A program made the translations under genes and the position numbers. The notes below the pieces were generated by a model that was not told the origin of the DNA, did not search any database, and was given only the letters and a program-made list of their open reading frames with translations. From assembly GCA_027575805.1 (NCBI GenBank), contig JANBPU010000414.1, positions 1 through 12,148 on the forward strand: DNA of 12,148 nt. The letters are read 5' to 3'. This DNA comes from Mycoemilia scoparia (lineage: Eukaryota; Kickxellomycota; Kickxellomycetes; Kickxellales; Kickxellaceae). Shown here piece by piece: positions 6,801 through 12,148 of the stretch (positions are counted from its first letter, which is position 1; the number at the start of each line of letters is the position of its first letter).

Positions 6801-7102
6801 TGTCAATCTGTAGGATTGGCTGCAATAAACAACCAAGTAAAACCTTTGTAAAATAGAACTTTGATAATAAATATATACCTATAACTAAATCCTTTCAACC
6901 TAAAGTTTATTTCAAACAATTAGTAAAAGAATTAGTAATGTATATAAAAAGATCAAAGAAAACTATCTATTGTTCCTAACGCTCCAAACAAGTATCCTCA
7001 GGGTCCATTGTTCGGAACAATCGGAACCCTTGGACTATTCTGATGATTCGGAATGATCCAAATCAATTAATGATTAGGCGATGATTATCTCATGGCCTAT
7101 CA
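6801..7102 (-). repeat. 5' LTR of the Ty3/gypsy element
   Basis: 302 bp with TG...CA ends; it carries the promoter of the element. On the minus strand it starts TGATAGGCCATGAGATAA and ends AGATTGACA. It is followed by the short leader holding the putative primer site and the Gag start. Confidence 0.95.
6890..6950 (-). promoter_or_regulatory. LTR promoter: TATA box and likely RNA start
   Basis: The minus strand reads TTTTTATATA (6950-6941), a good TATA box. GGTTGAAAGGA starts at 6900, about 40-50 nt downstream. All five LTRs in the window keep this block, so it is a good candidate for the transcript 5' end. The exact start is inferred from spacing and from complementarity to the primer site, not observed. 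Confidence 0.5.
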
Positions 7103-7107
7103 AATTC
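7103..7107. repeat. Target site duplication AATTC, right copy
   Basis: Exact match to 1302-1306, directly outside the right LTR. Confidence 0.92.
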
Positions 7108-7615
7108 TACTAGAATTTATCATATGTGTAGGCCTAAATCCTAGGCAGATAATGATGGACTAACAATTATAATGATTAAGCAGATTAATGAACTAAAATT
7201 TAGTATATTAGTTGTTTTTTTGAAGAGCTAAATCAATATGGCATATATTTGAATTCTGCACCAAATTTTATTAATTTTGCACCTTTTTTTGTGAATTTTG
7301 CACCAAAATTCAGATAGCAAAAATCAGAATTATGGGTTTCTAATATTTTAGTATATTATTAAATATTTCATATAAAAATACATTATAAATAATTATTTAA
7401 GTAATTATAATAGTAGCTACTATTGCTAGTGATGACGGTGGTAGTCATTGCTGCTGCTGTTGTTAGCAGCAGTGGTAAAGGGGGAAGGATTTAAGTGAAA
7501 AACGAAAAAGGTGCAAAATTAAATACATGCCAATCAATATTATCAATAAAAATATATGGTCAATAGTGATAGGCCAGGGTCTTTGAGAATGATGGATTAT
7601 GTTGGCTACAGCCTA
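7108..7615. other. AT-rich intergenic stretch, no gene
   Basis: No coding frame is supported. The stretch contains the candidate inverted-repeat element at 7271-7522 and a short GTT/GCT/GCA-rich patch near 7440-7475 (TGCTGCTGCTGTTGTTAGCAGCAG). Confidence 0.5.
7271..7522. repeat. Candidate 252-bp element with 18-bp perfect inverted ends
   Basis: TTAATTTTGCACCTTTTT at 7271-7288 is exactly inverted at 7505-7522. Two further copies of the TTTTGCACC-like core lie near 7254-7264 (TTCTGCACC) and 7295-7303 in direct orientation. No coding capacity. This could be a non-autonomous DNA element, but no target duplication was defined and only one copy is visible, so a chance AT-rich repeat is not excluded. 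Confidence 0.4.
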
Positions 7616-7736
7616 ATATAAAACATAATTTTTGAAGGGTGCCTTTTAGTGGCCAATGATTAAAGGGGCAATCACAGTCAAATAGATGTCCAATTTTACT
7701 AGTAAACTTTCACCCTTCAAAAATAATCACCCATAT
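7616..7736 (-). repeat. 121-bp MITE-like element, copy C
   Basis: Bounded by ATAT at both ends and exactly 121 bp, in reverse orientation to copies B and D. Its right end on the plus strand is CTTTCACCCTTCAAAAATAA, and its left end contains TAATTTTTGAAGGGTG. The interior aligns with the others (TTTACTAGTAAAATTGGACA and GACTGTGATTG on the minus strand). Confidence 0.75.
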
Positions 7737-8019
7737 GGCATAAAAAGCAAACAATTATTCTTTTTGAAAATCCTACCCAAAATACAAAAATTATAATTAT
7801 TTTGTTGACAAAATAATTTTTACAAATATTTCCCCTTTTTAGACCAAAATCAAAAGCAAAAAACTTTTTACCTTTGCAATTCTTCAGTTTATGAATAAGC
7901 CTTTTTCTTTTGGAAACATTCAAAGAAACTTCAATTTACACATTCACACAAAAAATTGGTAAATTTTCCAATTTTTTGTTTGCTTGTTTGAAACCTTTTA
8001 AATTGTCCTGCCTATATTT
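7737..8019. other. AT-rich intergenic stretch with one short hairpin
   Basis: No gene is supported. A perfect 11-bp inverted repeat, CAAAAAATTGG (7949-7959) and CCAATTTTTTG (7968-7978) with an 8-nt loop, could form a hairpin. Its role is unknown. Confidence 0.45.
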
Positions 8020-8024
8020 GTAGG
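8020..8024. repeat. Target site duplication GTAGG, left copy
   Basis: GTAGG directly precedes the solo LTR and is repeated at 8700-8704 directly after it. Confidence 0.85.
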
Positions 8025-8699
8025 TGTTGGGCCGTAGCCCAAATGGTCCGCCCTGAACGATTCCAGATGGAATTAGTTTGTCCTGAACGATTCAGGATCG
8101 CTCTGAATAACTTTCAGTTGATCAGTGATGTATAGAAGTATAATAAAGAGTTAACTAATGTTTATTGCAATTCATCATATAATAAAAGACTACCTATTTC
8201 AAAATATACTATAGTAAATTATGGATATTAATGTAGTTATTATGTATTAGTGTAATATATCAACCAGAGTAATTTTGAATCAATCATGATTATGATCTGA
8301 GGATTATATTCCTCATTTGCTTTTTACTAGTCTAGTTAGTTTAATGAAGTGTTTCGCTATCTTCATTACCTTTTATAGAATCATACTCTTATTTAGTTAA
8401 AAATAAAGTTGTGGTTGAAAGGGCTTGAAGAGTTATAGTTTAAACCTTATTGTTTTCCATTTAATATCATTCTTTTCCATCCATTGTCATTCCGGACGAT
8501 TTCCTATTGATATTCTTTATCACATTCCCCTTCCTCGTTCAGACTCATCCTGAACGATATTTTTATTCTGTTATTCACGCACCCTTGTGCTTTACTTTAC
8601 TTTCTTGTTCTGAAAGATTCTTAACCGTTCAGGACAAAGTCTTTCAGTAACAACTTTTCAGAACAGTTGAGGTTTGTCCCGGATGACCCTGGTCTGTCA
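8025..8699 (+). mobile_element. Solo LTR of a second family (675 bp), directly upstream of the host gene's TATA box
   Basis: It starts TGTTGGGCCGTAGCCC and ends CCCTGGTCTGTCA, with TG...CA termini and a perfect 5-bp duplication. The copy at 9499-10031, read on the other strand, has matching ends and a 79-bp stretch identical to 8399-8477. That stretch includes GGTTGAAAGGGCTTGAAGAG, related to the R-region block of the intact Ty3/gypsy element, so this is probably a related Ty3/gypsy LTR in + orientation. No internal element sequence is left, so the element was lost by LTR-LTR recombination. It is about 140 bp longer than the other copy, mainly in the 5' part. Confidence 0.88.
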
Positions 8700-8704
8700 G
8701 TAGG
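8700..8704. repeat. Target site duplication GTAGG, right copy
   Basis: Exact match to 8020-8024; the next base begins the TATA box. Confidence 0.85.
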
Positions 8705-8712
8705 TATAAATA
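8705..8712 (+). promoter_or_regulatory. TATA box of the host gene
   Basis: TATAAATA lies 165 bp before the start codon at 8870 and is followed by a pyrimidine-rich leader (8740-8830), as is common in fungal promoters. The solo LTR ends five bases upstream, so whatever upstream elements the gene had are now 675 bp further away. A small upstream ORF (ATG at 8734, stop TAG at 8809-8811, 25 codons) lies in the possible leader and could dampen translation if it is included in the transcript. Confidence 0.6.
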
Positions 8713-8869
8713 GGAACTAACTGCAACACAATCATGAAGACCTTTACTTTTCCCACTCTTGTAGTTTGTATTCTTCCCCTCCTTAACCACACTCACTCAC
8801 CTGCTCACTAGCCTACTTACATATTTACACATCCTATACATCATTGGTGATAGCCCCCAGGCAGATAGT

Positions 8870-9571
8870 ATGTCAGCCTCAACCCCTGGGTCAGGTGCTG
8901 CTAAAAAACTAGCTCACCCACATCCCTCTATTTTATCTCTGCCAAACATACCAGTGCTTTCTAATGATGGGATACCCCATTCAGAAGAATCACTTGCCTC
9001 TGACCAGTCTGAACAAGAATATAGTAATGATGAGGATCAGACTTATGAAATTGAAGAAGATGAGGATGAGGTAGTGATAGCTGATAACAACAGTACTGCT
9101 GCTGGTTCTACTCTAAGGACCAAAAGAGCCAGAGCCAATGGTGATGGTAAAGAACATTCAGCCAAAAGAAGAGCTGTTCTAAATCCCAAAATATCTGAGG
9201 GAACAATGGAATCTAAAGAAAATGATATTGCAAGACATTATGAAGACCTTGAAAATGATGGCACATTTGTGAAACTATTTGGTAACACTGAGGCAGACTA
9301 CTATCAACAGCTGATTCAATTTCCACAACTTGGTCCTTCTACACAACAAATCCTTGATGTTGCAATTGAAATAATCATTGACAAACATGTGTGGAAGTCA
9401 TTTGCTCAAATATGGGGCAAATTCACAACTGAGTATCAGAAAAAGCATGCCTTTGGAACAGATATCTTTTTTGAACAAAGATATAAAGGCAAGCATGCTG
9501 ACAGACCAGGGTCGTCCGGGACGAGCCTCAACTGTTCTGGGAAAGTTGTCGCTGAAAGACTTTCGTTCTGA
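8870..9571 (+). CDS. Unknown host gene, 5' part, now ending inside an LTR (233 aa; 209 native residues)
   Basis: I do not recognise this protein. The ATG at 8870 is the first in its frame after the TATA box. Residues 1-40 are Ser/Pro-rich, and about 41-68 are strongly acidic (EQEYSNDEDQTYEIEEDEDE). Residues 85-101 hold a basic cluster shaped like a bipartite nuclear signal: KRAR, a 10-residue gap, then KRR. From about 120 it becomes a folded-looking region with aromatic residues (VWKSFAQIWGKF). A nuclear, possibly nucleic-acid-associated protein is a guess from composition only. Native sequence ends at residue 209; the last 24 codons run into the solo LTR and stop at 9569-9571, where the TGA comes from the LTR. 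The rest of the gene continues at 10037 in the matching frame. Confidence 0.75.
   Translation: MSASTPGSGAAKKLAHPHPSILSLPNIPVLSNDGIPHSEESLASDQSEQEYSNDEDQTYEIEEDEDEVVIADNNSTAAGSTLRTKRARANGDGKEHSAKRRAVLNPKISEGTMESKENDIARHYEDLENDGTFVKLFGNTEADYYQQLIQFPQLGPSTQQILDVAIEIIIDKHVWKSFAQIWGKFTTEYQKKHAFGTDIFFEQRYKGKHADRPGSSGTSLNCSGKVVAERLSF
9494..9498. repeat. Target site duplication CATGC, left copy, inside the coding sequence
   Basis: CATGC precedes the TG terminus of the inserted LTR and is repeated at 10032-10036. Confidence 0.88.
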
Positions 9572-10031
9572 ACGGTTAAGAATTGTTCAGAATGGTAAAG
9601 GAGGGAAAAGCACAAGGGTGCGTAGATAGCAGAATAAAGATATTGTTCAGGATGACTCTGAATGGGGAAAAGGGAGGTTAATACGAATAATAATGGGGAA
9701 TCGTCCTGGATGACAAGGGACAGAAAAGAATGATATTAAATGGAAAACAATAAGGTTTAAACTATAACTCTTCAAGCCCTTTCAACCACAACTTTATTTT
9801 TGAATAAATAAAAGTATGATTTTATAAAAGGTGATGAAGGTAGCGAAACTCTTCATTGAACTAACTAAACTAATAAAAAGGGAATGACCTTATGATTTTA
9901 TAGTGGGATACCGATTGATCCAGAATCACGCTGATTAACTGAAATTCACTCTGAATGGTTCTGGATCGTCCAGAACGAGTTTGATTCATTCAAACTCGAT
10001 TATAGCAATCCATGTAGGCCATGGCCTAACA
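9499..10031 (-). mobile_element. Solo LTR of the second family (533 bp) inserted in the host gene
   Basis: On the plus strand it begins TGACAGACCAGGG and ends GGCCTAACA; on the minus strand it begins TGTTAGGCCATGGCC, like the copy at 8025. Positions 9723-9801 are an exact inverted copy of 8399-8477. The perfect CATGC duplication shows an independent insertion rather than half of one larger element. It carries the GGTTGAAAGG block (CCTTTCAA at 9778-9785 on the plus strand). It supplies the stop codon that now truncates the gene. Confidence 0.9.
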
Positions 10032-10036
10032 CATGC
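10032..10036. repeat. Target site duplication CATGC, right copy
   Basis: Exact match to 9494-9498, between the LTR end and the continuing coding sequence. Confidence 0.88.
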
Positions 10037-10544
10037 CAAAGGAAAAGATTTTGGTGTATTCTTTGGTTACTACCTTTTTATTACTGTAGATCCTGGGTAT
10101 TCTGAGCTTGAGAAACAAATAAGTGATGAACAAGATCTTAAGGAAGTGGAACGGTATATGGCACTTGGCAAGTTTATGTTTTACCATTTTGTTAAAAGGT
10201 GTGGTGTCTCCATCCCCAGAAATAATAATGGTAAAGATAGTAGTAGAGTTGCTTTGAGTGATAATGACAAGAAGGTCATTCAAAAACAATTCAAAGAAAC
10301 AGTCATCTGGATCAATGAAATTGTTTATAGGATCTATGATAGAATTGAAACTGAAGCAATGGCTCCAGAGCATTCTTTGGCTATCATGGCAGATTATATA
10401 ATCAATGGTGAAATGGCCAAGATAGTGGTAGATTTTGACCAAGCTGATGTTGCTATAATTATCATCAAATCATTGTTGTCCAAAAAGACAGTTAAAAGAG
10501 CTGCCAAAACTATAGATTCTATAAAAGCTAAAACTAGGAAATAA
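10037..10544 (+). pseudogene. Unknown host gene, 3' part, separated from its start by the LTR
   Basis: This is a continuous open frame to the TAA at 10542-10544. It has no ATG of its own at the boundary; the frame extends upstream only into LTR sequence. Codon phase matches: two bases (9497-9498) of the split codon plus base 10037 make one Ala codon, so the pre-insertion gene would encode about 209 + 169 = 378 residues. The region is aromatic at first (DFGVFFGYYLF), then helical and charged (DLKEVERYMALGKFMFYH). It ends in a Lys/Arg-rich tail (KKTVKRAAKTIDSIKAKTRK). I do not recognise a domain. The frame has not collected stop codons, so the insertion is recent, or the allele still makes product by splicing or from another copy. 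Confidence 0.7.
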
Positions 10545-10604
10545 GCAAGCATTGTAGTAGAGTGGAAAGAAGTTTGTCATATACATTTGTGTAATGACCT
10601 ATAA

Positions 10605-10610
10605 AATAAA
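10605..10610 (+). promoter_or_regulatory. Possible polyadenylation signal of the host gene
   Basis: AATAAA occurs 60 bp after the stop codon in an AT-rich 3' flank. In DNA this AT-rich the motif is common by chance. Confidence 0.35.
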
Positions 10611-10784
10611 ATCCTTTGTTTCTTTGCACCTTTAAGGCTAGTTTTTTATATTCTTTATATGTCTTTCTTTTAATACAAAAATATTAGAAAAGTCATTTTT
10701 ATGCCACTATTGATACTATTATTATCATTAGTTGTTGTTATTGTAATAATACAAATATTAATGACTGGTTTTAAAAAATACTAC

Positions 10785-10905
10785 ATATGAGTAATAATTT
10801 TTGAAGGGTGAAAGTCTACTAGTAAAACTGGACATCCATTTGGCTGTGATTGTGCCTATAATCATTGGTCACCAAAGTTTATCCTTCAAAAATTATTACC
10901 CATAT
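10785..10905 (+). repeat. 121-bp MITE-like element, copy D
   Basis: Bounded by ATAT at each end. The left end ATATGAGTAATAATTTTTGA and the inverted right end ATATGGGTAATAATTTTTGA pair almost perfectly over about 24 bp. Same length and interior as copies B and C; this is the best preserved inverted-repeat pair of the three. Confidence 0.78.
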
Positions 10906-12148
10906 TATGGCCAATTAAATTTGCCTACTGCTGAATCAAGCTGTGGGGCTAATCTTGATGACTTTTTTGTTATAACTCGCCTCCTAAAATTGTAGCAAAA
11001 CACTTTGTAGTGAGTCTGAATTTGTTGTGGTCTATGGATTATAAGTAGGCTACCAAAAGGAAACAATGACTGGTCAGAGTTCAATTTGGTCTTTTCGGAA
11101 GGTCAACCCATAAATTTTTAACATAACGAGGGGGCTTCTGCAAATAACAGCAGTATCAAAATAACAACATTCCAACTGTGAATGTGCTTGGGATCGTGAA
11201 TGAGCCAGAAGACTTCTTCCTTTCTTGTCAATTCTTTTTGCAATATTATCTCTTCTCTCCCTTCTTCATTATTACATCTATTCAGCAGGTATACTTGTTT
11301 GGATTGTAGCAAGAACAAAGGTAGGCAACACGTTTATATAGGCATTTCTTAGCAACCTTTGGCTTGGCTACACACTTATCAATTCCACCTGAGAGTTCCT
11401 GTAATTATTTAAGCCACAAAAGAAAAGGAACCTTCTTTTTTAAGTTTACACCATGCCATTACTTTGTTCTGTAATTTTCAAGCCTTGTCGCCTGGGAGAC
11501 TATCTTTGCAAAGGTACCACAATTTAAAGCTTTAAGCCTGTTCCTTTTGCGTTCCTTTTAGAATGAATCATGTGAGGAAGCTGCAAAGTTTTTAAGGTGG
11601 CTTTCTAAACTTTTGATGCCAAAGAGCCATGGTCATTTACCCAAATGTGGAATTCAAAACTAAGGCATTACTATAAACTACACTTCACATACACCTTTTC
11701 ACTATGGCTATAAAAATAAGAATCTTCCCTACTTCTTTCTCTGCCCCCCCCTCTGTCCATTTCTCTTGTTAATGTGTACTTTTATTTAAGCCATACTTTT
11801 CATGCCCTTTCATCATTTAACGACTGATAGAACATTTATTACGAACTAAGCACATATCAAGACATTTCACATTTTGTACACTAGCCTCCAAAACTGAGTC
11901 AAAAGAATTTTTAAAATCTTTTATTGCATATTTCTCAGCCAATAATTATGCTATGCTAGTGATTTAAATTGTAATAATATAGAGAATTATGAGTACTATG
12001 TAACACAAAAAGAAAATTTAAAATTAGATTAAAATTGATTTTTTAATACTCAAAAGACTCATGATATGAGCGAGTCGATATTTTGGAGATTTTTTCAATT
12101 TTTATTAAATATAAAAAAACAAAAAAATAAACCTAATAACTAATAACT
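10906..12148. other. 1.2 kb without a recognisable gene
   Basis: No long reading frame is present; the frames of 60-70 codons here lack ATG starts and look like chance. The base composition is less AT-extreme from about 11040 to 11800 than at the window end, so part of a gene with introns or an untranslated region could lie here. A TATATAAA box on the minus strand near 11330-11337 and a TATAAAAA on the plus strand at 11709-11716 are the only promoter-like signals. From about 11880 to the end the sequence is AT-rich and featureless. Confidence 0.45.
11709..11768 (+). promoter_or_regulatory. Promoter-like TATA box plus pyrimidine tract, no ORF behind it
   Basis: TATAAAAA (11709-11716) is followed by a CT-rich tract (about 11723-11768, including a run of seven C), a common layout of fungal core promoters. 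The next ATG codons (11774 and 11802) open only very short frames, so either the gene has an early intron, the RNA is non-coding, or the match is fortuitous. Confidence 0.25.

Larger units (their letters stand above)
1307..7102 (-). mobile_element. Complete Ty3/gypsy chromodomain LTR retrotransposon (5796 bp)
   Basis: The element has two 302-bp LTRs that differ at four positions (about 98.7% identical), TG...CA termini and a perfect 5-bp target duplication. On the minus strand the order is 5' LTR, possible self-primer site, Gag, protease, reverse transcriptase, RNase H, integrase, chromodomain, a third ORF, polypurine tract and 3' LTR. RT and RNase H ahead of integrase is the Ty3/gypsy order, and the C-terminal chromodomain places it among the chromoviruses. 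Gag, Pol and the third ORF lie in one reading frame, separated only by single stop codons (TAG at 5739-5737, TGA at 2232-2230). Gag is broken near its N-terminus by a frame change. High LTR identity means a fairly recent insertion. The frame change suggests this copy is not autonomous unless the shift is programmed. Confidence 0.95.

Noticed and set aside
7567..7615. TGATAGGCC at 7567 as the start of another LTR
   Set aside because: Only the first ten bases and a distant GCCTAAT resemble the LTR; nothing downstream matches, and the 121-bp element starts within 50 bp.
7717..7923. 68-codon minus-strand frame
   Set aside because: It has no ATG start, overlaps the end of a 121-bp element and is dominated by AT-rich codons (Lys, Asn, Ile, Phe). 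It looks like chance.
8025..10031. The two second-family LTRs as ends of one composite element carrying the host gene
   Set aside because: Each LTR has its own perfect and different 5-bp duplication (GTAGG and CATGC), so they are two separate insertions.
10026..10442. 138-codon minus-strand frame opposite the 3' part of the host gene
   Set aside because: It is antisense to a better supported frame and rich in Ile, Asn and Phe, as expected of the complement of an acidic/lysine-rich coding sequence.
11118..11318. 66-codon minus-strand frame downstream of a TATATAAA box
   Set aside because: It begins at TTG rather than ATG; the first ATG codons after the TATA box give only very short frames. 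No recognisable protein.

Overview
The window looks like an AT-rich, repeat-dense piece of a eukaryotic nuclear genome, most likely fungal. The reasons are a Ty3/gypsy chromodomain retrotransposon with 5-bp target duplications, a eukaryotic-type initiator tRNA gene, a TATA-containing promoter in front of an apparently intronless gene, and no bacterial operon structure. The exact lineage cannot be read from the sequence. An early-diverging fungus would fit the base composition and the CpG-decay signal described below, but this is inference.

Layout, left to right. Positions 1-205 are AT-rich and without a gene. A 98-bp hairpin element (206-303) is followed by a solo LTR (318-630, + orientation), half of a small inverted-repeat element (631-681) and a complete 121-bp copy of it (678-798). 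An initiator tRNA-Met gene lies on the minus strand (836-907). A complete Ty3/gypsy element fills 1307-7102 on the minus strand: 302-bp LTRs, a perfect AATTC target duplication, a possible self-primer binding site, Gag, Pol (protease, reverse transcriptase, RNase H, integrase, chromodomain), a third ORF of unknown function and a polypurine tract. AT-rich DNA follows, with a candidate 252-bp inverted-repeat element (7271-7522) and a second 121-bp element (7616-7736).

The right half holds one host-type gene (start 8870, stop 10544) hit twice by solo LTRs of a second family. One (8025-8699, TSD GTAGG) sits directly against the gene's TATA box. The other (9499-10031, TSD CATGC, opposite orientation) splits the coding sequence. 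Removing the second LTR and one TSD copy restores the reading frame exactly, giving an ancestral protein of about 378 residues that I do not recognise. A third 121-bp element (10785-10905) and about 1.2 kb without a recognisable gene close the window.

How the parts relate: the window records successive insertions around a tRNA gene and a small unknown gene. Both LTR families carry the same GGTTGAAAGG block at the likely RNA start, and in the intact element this block is complementary to the sequence just after the 5' LTR. This suggests related elements that prime reverse transcription from their own RNA end, as Tf1 does. The four differences between the two LTRs of the intact element are all CpG to TpG/CpA changes, which points to cytosine methylation. 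I see no defence system, CRISPR array or biosynthetic cluster.
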